From contig NC_064048.1 in the NCBI RefSeq assembly GCF_932526225.1, positions 11,539,665 through 11,603,664 of the forward strand: DNA of 64,000 nt, in the 5' to 3' direction. The notes beneath the pieces were generated by a model. It saw nothing but the letters and a program-made list of their open reading frames with translations, had not been told where the DNA came from and made no database searches. The number at the start of each line of letters is the position of its first letter. Positions within the stretch are counted from its first letter, which is position 1. Shown here piece by piece: positions 53,010 to 64,000 of this stretch. The position numbers were made by a program, and so were the translations under genes. This stretch comes from Nematostella vectensis (lineage: Eukaryota > Cnidaria > Anthozoa > Actiniaria > Edwardsiidae).

Positions 53010-54226
53010 TATTTTAACAAAGCATTGACAACTATTAAAGTTCAACTGTGTGTAGACAATTGAAAGCCTACAAGAAACACTGACTCCAGACATGCGCAGT
53101 GCCATGACGCTGCCCCTTTAATGAGTGGAGAGGGGAGGGATACAAGTTTATTAAAAGTCTATTTGTGAGACCAACAAACTGGTTGAAAGAACAAGCGTGT
53201 TAATAGTAAAACAATTATTTGATTACAAAACTACTGTAGATTCCTTTGCACCAAGATAATAACACACATTATTTTGTTTGTTATTTAGGAGGAACGATAC
53301 GAGCTCTACGAGACAAATGAGAAGTATTTATTACTCATCTAAATTATACACGTAAATAATAATATTCAAAAGAACTACTGTAACTAAGTAAGTAACACTC
53401 ACATGTTTTTAAAATTTTAAATAAGTATACAGTTTCATTCAGATACATCTTGTGGTCACTGTGCCATCTACAGGGCCATACCCAAAGCACCTGTGCACCC
53501 CATCCAACTAAGGGCATCGGCTGCACAGATGTTCCTGATAAATGGGGCAGGAAAATTTTCCGCGACACCGTGCTTTCATGGTCCCCCATGATTCCTTGTT
53601 GGGTGAAGCCCCTCTAGATGTTGACATGTCAACTTCGCAGTCACATGAAAGAAATGTCTAATAGTGTTTTGCAGTCAAGTTGGTTTACGATAATTGGTTA
53701 CAATAGTTGGTTACAATAATTTTGAAAAATTGTTATCATAGCTATGGTCAAATACTGTACATAGAACTGCAAATAAAAAGACTAAAAAAAATAATAATAA
53801 AAATAAAGCAAAACTAAAAGTAAAGCAAAAAACGACAGAGACATTCTGTACACAATAAAAGACAATGCGCCCGCGTGCGTTACGATGCCACGCCGACATA
53901 GCGAGCCCCCAAGGGACCCAAAACGCCCACATAGACCTGTATTTTTTTTCATCCTATATCTCAGCGAGCTGTGCGTGGCGTAACCGTATTACAGGCCTGG
54001 GATCCTGGTTATTGTCCTCCCCATTAATGCGCGGGTTGGAATACCTTGCAAGAGTGTTGTACAGCATATTCGCCGGAAATATCGGTGCTTGGGGCCTTCG
54101 GGTTCTTTACAGCCTTCCGTAAAAGCCTTGTGCTGCCATACCGATTGGGTAATCCGTATGTATGGTTTCCGTTTTGTTCTTTAGGCCGGGTTCGATCCCA
54201 TGCCAATGGCCTTTTTTTTTCTCTAT

Positions 54227-54267
<41 letters not shown>

Positions 54268-54722
54268 GTTCAAGATAACGTTTTTTAGTATTTTTTTATA
54301 ATACTCATCAAAAAAGTGGTGTGACATAGGTTCGTCTACCTGATCCAGGATACTAAAGATACAGGCTTGATATGCATTATATACAGCTAGCAAAATGAGC
54401 TTGCTAGCTTTACTGATTATTTGTATTCGATATTTTCCTAGTAAGAGAACAAAAATAAAAAGCAAAGAGTCGAGGAAGTAAACAAGTTATGTGATCTTTA
54501 ATGTTTTATTAGGAGGGGTACATTTTGTACAAAGAAGCATACATAGAATATGCTTAAAAGTGCAGTGTGATGAAGAGCTTTGCAATAGCTCTCCGGCCAG
54601 GACACAATGAATTTCAGTCAAATTCTAATGTTGACCTAAGAGCCTTTGGTCCATGTGGAAGACTTAAATTCAAAGGAAATGCCCACAAACTGTCAATAAA
54701 CATTCAGTAAAATATCGAATAT
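53010..54722. repeat. Repeat unit 32 (1713 bp)
   Basis: The poly(T) tract is T35 at 54228-54262, single-G class. The RNA-like block is at 53994-54220. A private G-to-T at 54201 breaks one pair of the closing stem. Confidence 0.97.
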
Positions 54723-56426
54723 TATTTTAACAAAGCATTGACAACTATTAAAGTTCAACTGTGTGTAGACAATTGAAAGCCTACAAGAAACACTGACTCC
54801 AGACATGCGCAGTGCCATGACGCTGCCCCTTTAATGAGTGGAGAGGGGAGGGATACAAGTTTATTAAAAGTCTATTTGTGAGACCAACAAACTGGTTGAA
54901 AGAACAAGCGTGTTAATAGTAAAACAATTATTTGATTACAAAACTACTGTAGATTCCTTTGCACCAAGATAATAACACACATTATTTTGTTTGTTATTTA
55001 GGAGGAACGATACGAGCTCTACGAGACAAATGAGAAGTATTTATTACTCATCTAAATTATACACGTAAATAATAATATTCAAAAGAACTACTGTAACTAA
55101 GTAAGTAACACTCACATGTTTTTAAAATTTTAAATAAGTATACAGTTTCATTCAGATACATCTTGTGGTCACTGTGCCATCTACAGGGCCATACCCAAAG
55201 CACCTGTGCACCCCATCCAACTAAGGGCATCGGCTGCACAGATGTTCCTGATAAATGGGGCAGGAAAATTTTCCGCGACACCGTGCTTTCATGGTCCCCC
55301 ATGATTCCTTGTTGGGTGAAGCCCCTCTAGATGTTGACATGTCAACTTCGCAGTCACATGAAAGAAATGTCTAATAGTGTTTTGCAGTCAAGTTGGTTTA
55401 CGATAATTGGTTACAATAGTTGGTTACAATAATTTTGAAAAATTGTTATCATAGCTATGGTCAAATACTGTACATAGAACTGCAAATAAAAAGACTAAAA
55501 AAAATAATAATAAAAATAAAGCAAAACTAAAAGTAAAGCAAAAAACGACAGAGACATTCTGTACACAATAAAAGACAATGCGCCCGCGTGCGTTACGATG
55601 CCACGCCGACATAGCGAGCCCCCAAGGGACCCAAAACGCCCACATAGACCTGTATTTTTTTTCATCCTATATCTCAGCGAGCTGTGCGTGGCGTAACCGT
55701 ATTACAGGCCTGGGATCCTGGTTATTGTCCTCCCCATTAATGCGCGGGTTGGAATACCTTGCAAGAGTGTTGTACAGCATATTCGCCGGAAATATCGGTG
55801 CTTGGGGCCTTCGGGTTCTTTACAGCCTTCCGTAAAAGCCTTGTGCTGCCATACCGATTGGGTAATCCGTATGTATGGTTTCCGTTTTGTTCTTTAGGCC
55901 GGGTTCGATCCCAGGCCAATGGCCTTTTTTTTTCTCTATGGTTTTTTTTTTTTTTTTTTTTTTTTTACACAGTTCAAGATAACGTTTTTTAGTATTTTTT
56001 TATAATACTCATCAAAAAAGTGGTGTGACATAGGTTCGTCTACCTGATCCAGGATACTAAAGATACAGGCTTGATATGCATTATATACAGCTAGCAAAAT
56101 GAGCTTGCTAGCTTTACTGATTATTTGTATTCGATATTTTCCTAGTAAGAGAACAAAAATAAAAAGCAAAGAGTCGAGGAAGTAAACAAGTTATGTGATC
56201 TTTAATGTTTTATTAGGAGGGGTACATTTTGTACAAAGAAGCATACATAGAATATGCTTAAAAGTGCAGTGTGATGAAGAGCTTTGCAATAGCTCTCCGG
56301 CCAGGATACAATGAATTTCAGTCAAATTCTAATGTTGACCTAAGAGCCTTTGGTCCATGTGGAAGACTTAAATTCAAAGGAAATGCCCACAAACTGTCAA
56401 TAAACATTCAGTAAAATATCGAATAT
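54723..56426. repeat. Repeat unit 33 (1704 bp)
   Basis: The poly(T) tract is T25 at 55942-55966, double-G class. The RNA-like block is at 55707-55933. The C-to-T at 56307 is shared with units 25 and 29. Confidence 0.97.
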
Positions 56427-57643
56427 TATTTTAACAAAGCATTGACAACTATTAAAGTTCAACTGTGTGTAGACAATTGAAAGCCTACAAGAAACACTGA
56501 CTCCAGACATGCGCAGTGCCATGACGCTGCCCCTTTAATGAGTGGAGAGGGGAGGGATACAAGTTTATTAAAAGTCTATTTGTGAGACCAACAAACTGGT
56601 TGAAAGAACAAGCGTGTTAATAGTAAAACAATTATTTGATTACAAAACTACTGTAGATTCCTTTGCACCAAGATAATAACACACATTATTTTGTTTGTTA
56701 TTTAGGAGGAACGATACGAGCTCTACGAGACAAATGAGAAGTATTTATTACTCATCTAAATTATACACGTAAATAATAATATTCAAAAGAACTACTGTAA
56801 CTAAGTAAGTAACACTCACATGTTTTTAAAATTTTAAATAAGTATACAGTTTCATTCAGATACATCTTGTGGTCACTGTGCCATCTACAGGGCCATACCC
56901 AAAGCACCTGTGCACCCCATCCAACTAAGGGCATCGGCTGCACAGATGTTCCTGATAAATGGGGCAGGAAAATTTTCCGCGACACCGTGCTTTCATGGTC
57001 CCCCATGATTCCTTGTTGGGTGAAGCCCCTCTAGATGTTGACATGTCAACTTCGCAGTCACATGAAAGAAATGTCTAATAGTGTTTTGCAGTCAAGTTGG
57101 TTTACGATAATTGGTTACAATAGTTGGTTACAATAATTTTGAAAAATTGTTATCATAGCTATGGTCAAATACTGTACATAGAACTGCAAATAAAAAGACT
57201 AAAAAAAATAATAATAAAAATAAAGCAAAACTAAAAGTAAAGCAAAAAACGACAGAGACATTCTGTACACAATAAAAGACAATGCGCCCGCGTGCGTTAC
57301 GATGCCACGCCGACATAGCGAGCCCCCAAGGGACCCAAAACGCCCACATAGACCTGTATTTTTTTTCATCCTATATCTCAGCGAGCTGTGCGTGGCGTAA
57401 CCGTATTACAGGCCTGGGATCCTGGTTATTGTCCTCCCCATTAATGCGCGGGTTGGAATACCTTGCAAGAGTGTTGTACAGCATATTCGCCGGAAATATC
57501 GGTGCTTGGGGCCTTCGGGTTCTTTACAGCCTTCCGTAAAAGCCTTGTGCTGCCATACCGATTGGGTAATCCGTATGTATGGTTTCCGTTTTGTTCTTTA
57601 GGCCGGGTTCGATCCCAGGCCAATGGCCTTTTTTTTTCTCTAT

Positions 57644-57686
<43 letters not shown>

Positions 57687-58141
57687 GTTCAAGATAACGT
57701 TTTTTAGTATTTTTTTATAATACTCATCAAAAAAGTGGTGTGACATAGGTTCGTCTACCTGATCCAGGATACTAAAGATACAGGCTTGATATGCATTATA
57801 TACAGCTAGCAAAATGAGCTTGCTAGCTTTACTGATTATTTGTATTCGATATTTTCCTAGTAAGAGAACAAAAATAAAAAGCAAAGAGTCGAGGAAGTAA
57901 ACAAGTTATGTGATCTTTAATGTTTTATTAGGAGGGGTACATTTTGTACAAAGAAGCATACATAGAATATGCTTAAAAGTGCAGTGTGATGAAGAGCTTT
58001 GCAATAGCTCTCCGGCCAGGACACAATGAATTTCAGTCAAATTCTAATGTTGACCTAAGAGCCTTTGGTCCATGTGGAAGACTTAAATTCAAAGGAAATG
58101 CCCACAAACTGTCAATAAACATTCAGTAAAATATCGAATAT
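56427..58141. repeat. Repeat unit 34 (1715 bp)
   Basis: The poly(T) tract is T37 at 57645-57681, single-G class. The RNA-like block is at 57411-57637. Confidence 0.97.
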
Positions 58142-59358
58142 TATTTTAACAAAGCATTGACAACTATTAAAGTTCAACTGTGTGTAGACAATTGAAAGCC
58201 TACAAGAAACACTGACTCCAGACATGCGCAGTGCCATGACGCTGCCCCTTTAATGAGTGGAGAGGGGAGGGATACAAGTTTATTAAAAGTCTATTTGTGA
58301 GACCAACAAACTGGTTGAAAGAACAAGCGTGTTAATAGTAAAACAATTATTTGATTACAAAACTACTGTAGATTCCTTTGCACCAAGATAATAACACACA
58401 TTATTTTGTTTGTTATTTAGGAGGAACGATACGAGCTCTACGAGACAAATGAGAAGTATTTATTACTCATCTAAATTATACACGTAAATAATAATATTCA
58501 AAAGAACTACTGTAACTAAGTAAGTAACACTCACATGTTTTTAAAATTTTAAATAAGTATACAGTTTCATTCAGATACATCTTGTGGTCACTGTGCCATC
58601 TACAGGGCCATACCCAAAGCACCTGTGCACCCCATCCAACTAAGGGCATCGGCTGCACAGATGTTCCTGATAAATGGGGCAGGAAAATTTTCCGCGACAC
58701 CGTGCTTTCATGGTCCCCCATGATTCCTTGTTGGGTGAAGCCCCTCTAGATGTTGACATGTCAACTTCGCAGTCACATGAAAGAAATGTCTAATAGTGTT
58801 TTGCAGTCAAGTTGGTTTACGATAATTGGTTACAATAGTTGGTTACAATAATTTTGAAAAATTGTTATCATAGCTATGGTCAAATACTGTACATAGAACT
58901 GCAAATAAAAAGACTAAAAAAAATAATAATAAAAATAAAGCAAAACTAAAAGTAAAGCAAAAAACGACAGAGACATTCTGTACACAATAAAAGACAATGC
59001 GCCCGCGTGCGTTACGATGCCACGCCGACATAGCGAGCCCCCAAGGGACCCAAAACGCCCACATAGACCTGTATTTTTTTTCATCCTATATCTCAGCGAG
59101 CTGTGCGTGGCGTAACCGTATTACAGGCCTGGGATCCTGGTTATTGTCCTCCCCATTAATGCGCGGGTTGGAATACCTTGCAAGAGTGTTGTACAGCATA
59201 TTCGCCGGAAATATCGGTGCTTGGGGCCTTCGGGTTCTTTACAGCCTTCCGTAAAAGCCTTGTGCTGCCATACCGATTGGGTAATCCGTATGTATGGTTT
59301 CCGTTTTGTTCTTTAGGCCGGGTTCGATCCCAGGCCAATGGCCTTTTTTTTTCTCTAT

Positions 59359-59394
<36 letters not shown>

Positions 59395-59849
59395 GTTCAA
59401 GATAACGTTTTTTAGTATTTTTTTATAATACTCATCAAAAAAGTGGTGTGACATAGGTTCGTCTACCTGATCCAGGATACTAAAGATACAGGCTTGATAT
59501 GCATTATATACAGCTAGCAAAATGAGCTTGCTAGCTTTACTGATTATTTGTATTCGATATTTTCCTAGTAAGAGAACAAAAATAAAAAGCAAAGAGTCGA
59601 GGAAGTAAACAAGTTATGTGATCTTTAATGTTTTATTAGGAGGGGTACATTTTGTACAAAGAAGCATACATAGAATATGCTTAAAAGTGCAGTGTGATGA
59701 AGAGCTTTGCAATAGCTCTCCGGCCAGGACACAATGAATTTCAGTCAAATTCTAATGTTGACCTAAGAGCCTTTGGTCCATGTGGAAGACTTAAATTCAA
59801 AGGAAATGCCCACAAACTGTCAATAAACATTCAGTAAAATATCGAATAT
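58142..59849. repeat. Repeat unit 35 (1708 bp)
   Basis: The poly(T) tract is T30 at 59360-59389, single-G class. The RNA-like block is at 59126-59352. Confidence 0.97.
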
Positions 59850-61563
59850 TATTTTAACAAAGCATTGACAACTATTAAAGTTCAACTGTGTGTAGACAAT
59901 TGAAAGCCTACAAGAAACACTGACTCCAGACATGCGCAGTGCCATGACGCTGCCCCTTTAATGAGTGGAGAGGGGAGGGATACAAGTTTATTAAAAGTCT
60001 ATTTGTGAGACCAACAAACTGGTTGAAAGAACAAGCGTGTTAATAGTAAAACAATTATTTGATTACAAAACTACTGTAGATTCCTTTGCACCAAGATAAT
60101 AACACACATTATTTTGTTTGTTATTTAGGAGGAACGATACGAGCTCTACGAGACAAATGAGAAGTATTTATTACTCATCTAAATTATACACGTAAATAAT
60201 AATATTCAAAAGAACTACTGTAACTAAGTAAGTAACACTCACATGTTTTTAAAATTTTAAATAAGTATACAGTTTCATTCAGATACATCTTGTGGTCACT
60301 GTGCCATCTACAGGGCCATACCCAAAGCACCTGTGCACCCCATCCAACTAAGGGCATCGGCTGCACAGATGTTCCTGATAAATGGGGCAGGAAAATTTTC
60401 CGCGACACCGTGCTTTCATGGTCCCCCATGATTCCTTGTTGGGTGAAGCCCCTCTAGATGTTGACATGTCAACTTCGCAGTCACATGAAAGAAATGTCTA
60501 ATAGTGTTTTGCAGTCAAGTTGGTTTACGATAATTGGTTACAATAGTTGGTTACAATAATTTTGAAAAATTGTTATCATAGCTATGGTCAAATACTGTAC
60601 ATAGAACTGCAAATAAAAAGACTAAAAAAAATAATAATAAAAATAAAGCAAAACTAAAAGTAAAGCAAAAAACGACAGAGACATTCTGTACACAATAAAA
60701 GACAATGCGCCCGCGTGCGTTACGATGCCACGCCGACATAGCGAGCCCCCAAGGGACCCAAAACGCCCACATAGACCTGTATTTTTTTTCATCCTATATC
60801 TCAGCGAGCTGTGCGTGGCGTAACCGTATTACAGGCCTGGGATCCTGGTTATTGTCCTCCCCATTAATGCGCGGGTTGGAATACCTTGCAAGAGTGTTGT
60901 ACAGCATATTCGCCGGAAATATCGGTGCTTGGGGCCTTCGGGTTCTTTACAGCCTTCCGTAAAAGCCTTGTGCTGCCATACCGATTGGGTAATCCGTATG
61001 TATGGTTTCCGTTTTGTTCTTTAGGCCGGGTTCGATCCCAGGCCAATGGCCTTTTTTTTTCTCTATGGTTTTTTTTTTGTTTTTGTTTTTTTTTTTTTTT
61101 TTTACACAGTTCAAGATAACGTTTTTTAGTATTTTTTTATAATACTCATCAAAAAAGTGGTGTGACATAGGTTCGTCTACCTGATCCAGGATACTAAAGA
61201 TACAGGCTTGATATGCATTATATACAGCTAGCAAAATGAGCTTGCTAGCTTTACTGATTATTTGTATTCGATATTTTCCTAGTAAGAGAACAAAAATAAA
61301 AAGCAAAGAGTCGAGGAAGTAAACAAGTTATGTGATCTTTAATGTTTTATTAGGAGGGGTACATTTTGTACAAAGAAGCATACATAGAATATGCTTAAAA
61401 GTGCAGTGTGATGAAGAGCTTTGCAATAGCTCTCCGGCCAGGACACAATGAATTTCAGTCAAATTCTAATGTTGACCTAAGAGCCTTTGGTCCATGTGGA
61501 AGACTTAAATTCAAAGGAAATGCCCACAAACTGTCAATAAACATTCAGTAAAATATCGAATAT
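59850..61563. repeat. Repeat unit 36 (1714 bp, G-interrupted tract)
   Basis: The double-G tract reads T10-G-T5-G-T18 over 61069-61103. Only unit 37 has a similar two-G pattern. The RNA-like block is at 60834-61060. Confidence 0.97.
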
Positions 61564-63278
61564 TATTTTAACAAAGCATTGACAACTATTAAAGTTCAAC
61601 TGTGTGTAGACAATTGAAAGCCTACAAGAAACACTGACTCCAGACATGCGCAGTGCCATGACGCTGCCCCTTTAATGAGTGGAGAGGGGAGGGATACAAG
61701 TTTATTAAAAGTCTATTTGTGAGACCAACAAACTGGTTGAAAGAACAAGCGTGTTAATAGTAAAACAATTATTTGATTACAAAACTACTGTAGATTCCTT
61801 TGCACCAAGATAATAACACACATTATTTTGTTTGTTATTTAGGAGGAACGATACGAGCTCTACGAGACAAATGAGAAGTATTTATTACTCATCTAAATTA
61901 TACACGTAAATAATAATATTCAAAAGAACTACTGTAACTAAGTAAGTAACACTCACATGTTTTTAAAATTTTAAATAAGTATACAGTTTCATTCAGATAC
62001 ATCTTGTGGTCACTGTGCCATCTACAGGGCCATACCCAAAGCACCTGTGCACCCCATCCAACTAAGGGCATCGGCTGCACAGATGTTCCTGATAAATGGG
62101 GCAGGAAAATTTTCCGCGACACCGTGCTTTCATGGTCCCCCATGATTCCTTGTTGGGTGAAGCCCCTCTAGATGTTGACATGTCAACTTCGCAGTCACAT
62201 GAAAGAAATGTCTAATAGTGTTTTGCAGTCAAGTTGGTTTACGATAATTGGTTACAATAGTTGGTTACAATAATTTTGAAAAATTGTTATCATAGCTATG
62301 GTCAAATACTGTACATAGAACTGCAAATAAAAAGACTAAAAAAAATAATAATAAAAATAAAGCAAAACTAAAAGTAAAGCAAAAAACGACAGAGACATTC
62401 TGTACACAATAAAAGACAATGCGCCCGCGTGCGTTACGATGCCACGCCGACATAGCGAGCCCCCAAGGGACCCAAAACGCCCACATAGACCTGTATTTTT
62501 TTTCATCCTATATCTCAGCGAGCTGTGCGTGGCGTAACCGTATTACAGGCCTGGGATCCTGGTTATTGTCCTCCCCATTAATGCGCGGGTTGGAATACCT
62601 TGCAAGAGTGTTGTACAGCATATTCGCCGGAAATATCGGTGCTTGGGGCCTTCGGGTTCTTTACAGCCTTCCGTAAAAGCCTTGTGCTGCCATACCGATT
62701 GGGTAATCCGTATGTATGGTTTCCGTTTTGTTCTTTAGGCCGGGTTCGATCCCAGGCCAATGGCCTTTTTTTTTCTCTATGGTTTTTTTTTTTTGTTTTT
62801 TGTTTTTTTTTTTTTTTTACACAGTTCAAGATAACGTTTTTTAGTATTTTTTTATAATACTCATCAAAAAAGTGGTGTGACATAGGTTCGTCTACCTGAT
62901 CCAGGATACTAAAGATACAGGCTTGATATGCATTATATACAGCTAGCAAAATGAGCTTGCTAGCTTTACTGATTATTTGTATTCGATATTTTCCTAGTAA
63001 GAGAACAAAAATAAAAAGCAAAGAGTCGAGGAAGTAAACAAGTTATGTGATCTTTAATGTTTTATTAGGAGGGGTACATTTTGTACAAAGAAGCATACAT
63101 AGAATATGCTTAAAAGTGCAGTGTGATGAAGAGCTTTGCAATAGCTCTCCGGCCAGGACACAATGAATTTCAGTCAAATTCTAATGTTGACCTAAGAGCC
63201 TTTGGTCCATGTGGAAGACTTAAATTCAAAGGAAATGCCCACAAACTGTCAATAAACATTCAGTAAAATATCGAATAT
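61564..63278. repeat. Repeat unit 37 (1715 bp, G-interrupted tract)
   Basis: The double-G tract reads T12-G-T6-G-T16 over 62783-62818. The RNA-like block is at 62548-62774. This is the last complete copy. Confidence 0.97.
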
Positions 63279-64000
63279 TATTTTAACAAAGCATTGACAA
63301 CTATTAAAGTTCAACTGTGTGTAGACAATTGAAAGCCTACAAGAAACACTGACTCCAGACATGCGCAGTGCCATGACGCTGCCCCTTTAATGAGTGGAGA
63401 GGGGAGGGATACAAGTTTATTAAAAGTCTATTTGTGAGACCAACAAACTGGTTGAAAGAACAAGCGTGTTAATAGTAAAACAATTATTTGATTACAAAAC
63501 TACTGTAGATTCCTTTGCACCAAGATAATAACACACATTATTTTGTTTGTTATTTAGGAGGAACGATACGAGCTCTACGAGACAAATGAGAAGTATTTAT
63601 TACTCATCTAAATTATACACGTAAATAATAATATTCAAAAGAACTACTGTAACTAAGTAAGTAACACTCACATGTTTTTAAAATTTTAAATAAGTATACA
63701 GTTTCATTCAGATACATCTTGTGGTCACTGTGCCATCTACAGGGCCATACCCAAAGCACCTGTGCACCCCATCCAACTAAGGGCATCGGCTGCACAGATG
63801 TTCCTGATAAATGGGGCAGGAAAATTTTCCGCGACACCGTGCTTTCATGGTCCCCCATGATTCCTTGTTGGGTGAAGCCCCTCTAGATGTTGACATGTCA
63901 ACTTCGCAGTCACATGAAAGAAATGTCTAATAGTGTTTTGCAGTCAAGTTGGTTTACGATAATTGGTTACAATAGTTGGTTACAATAATTTTGAAAAATT
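63279..64000. repeat. Repeat unit 38, partial (first 722 bp)
   Basis: The window ends within this copy, just after the three-copy minisatellite. It has C at the position-105 marker like all copies from unit 4 onward. The GC-rich RNA-like block lies beyond the window edge. Confidence 0.95.

Larger units (their letters stand above)
1..64000. repeat. Megasatellite: head-to-tail array of a ~1.71 kb unit (37 full copies + 1 partial)
   Basis: The same sequence recurs in the same orientation from the first to the last base, with no spacer or foreign insertion. Unit starts, taken at the arbitrary phase of window base 1, are 1, 1718, 3435, 5139, 6842, 8546 and so on to 63279. Copy length ranges from 1697 to 1722 bp and averages about 1710 bp (63,278 bp over 37 periods). 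Almost all of the length variation comes from one poly(T) tract; the sequence before it is the same length in every copy. Substitutions between copies are rare, so the array looks strongly homogenised or recently expanded. Both array ends lie outside the window, so total copy number is unknown. No long ORF or known coding domain is present. It could be a satellite or a tandem non-coding RNA gene cluster. Confidence 0.98.

Noticed and set aside
1-64000. Assembly or library concatemer of a single small circular molecule
   Set aside because: Individual copies carry distinct variants, some shared at fixed lags of 4 or 6-7 units and in preserved order. Repeated reading of one circle would not give this. 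A mixed population of multimers is not fully excluded without reads.
1-64000. CRISPR array, rDNA cluster or histone cluster
   Set aside because: The repeats are directly adjacent and 1.7 kb long with no variable spacers. No 18S, 28S or intact 5S sequence was recognised, and there are no histone-like frames.

Overview
The whole window is one uninterrupted, head-to-tail tandem array of a single non-coding unit of about 1.71 kb. It holds 37 complete copies plus a 722-base partial 38th copy at the right edge. There is no flanking unique sequence, no credible protein-coding gene, no rRNA or canonical tRNA, no CRISPR array and no autonomous mobile element. The AT-rich composition, long poly(T)/poly(A) tracts, absence of bacterial-style gene packing and megasatellite-like organisation point to a eukaryotic nuclear genome. 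An invertebrate or protist is possible, but nothing here fixes the taxon.

Layout of one unit (numbered in unit 1, positions 1-1717): AT-rich DNA with no recognisable feature (1-430); a moderately GC-richer stretch with short palindromes (about 430-640); a three-copy 13-14 bp minisatellite (671-710); an A-rich tract (761-824); a GC-rich island (about 856-1202); a T9 run (1203-1211); a hypervariable poly(T) tract (1219-1257 in unit 1); and an AT-rich tail with two hairpins (1258-1717). Everything from the unit start to the poly(T) tract keeps the same length in every copy. Any position up to 1218 in unit 1 therefore maps to another copy by adding that copy's start minus 1.

The GC-rich island is the most gene-like part. 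Its ends form a perfect 11-bp inverted repeat (985-995 with 1185-1195) enclosing several further stem-loops, one with a C(UUCG)G tetraloop. A B-box-like GGTTCGATCCC lies at 1180-1190 and a T9 run follows directly at 1203-1211. This is the layout expected of an RNA polymerase III transcript of roughly 220 nt, so the array could be a multicopy gene cluster for a structured RNA I do not recognise. The alternative is a plain satellite that has captured a decayed tRNA- or 5S-derived sequence.

Copies are nearly identical outside the poly(T) tract, with only a few substitutions noticed in the window. Shared rare variants show layered duplication. Units 25, 29 and 33 share one substitution, and units 26 and 30 share a tract duplication, giving a 4-unit period. 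Units 7, 8, 10 and 12 match units 13, 14, 17 and 19 in the same order, which indicates a multi-unit block duplication. These patterns support real array expansion by unequal exchange rather than repeated assembly of one circular template.
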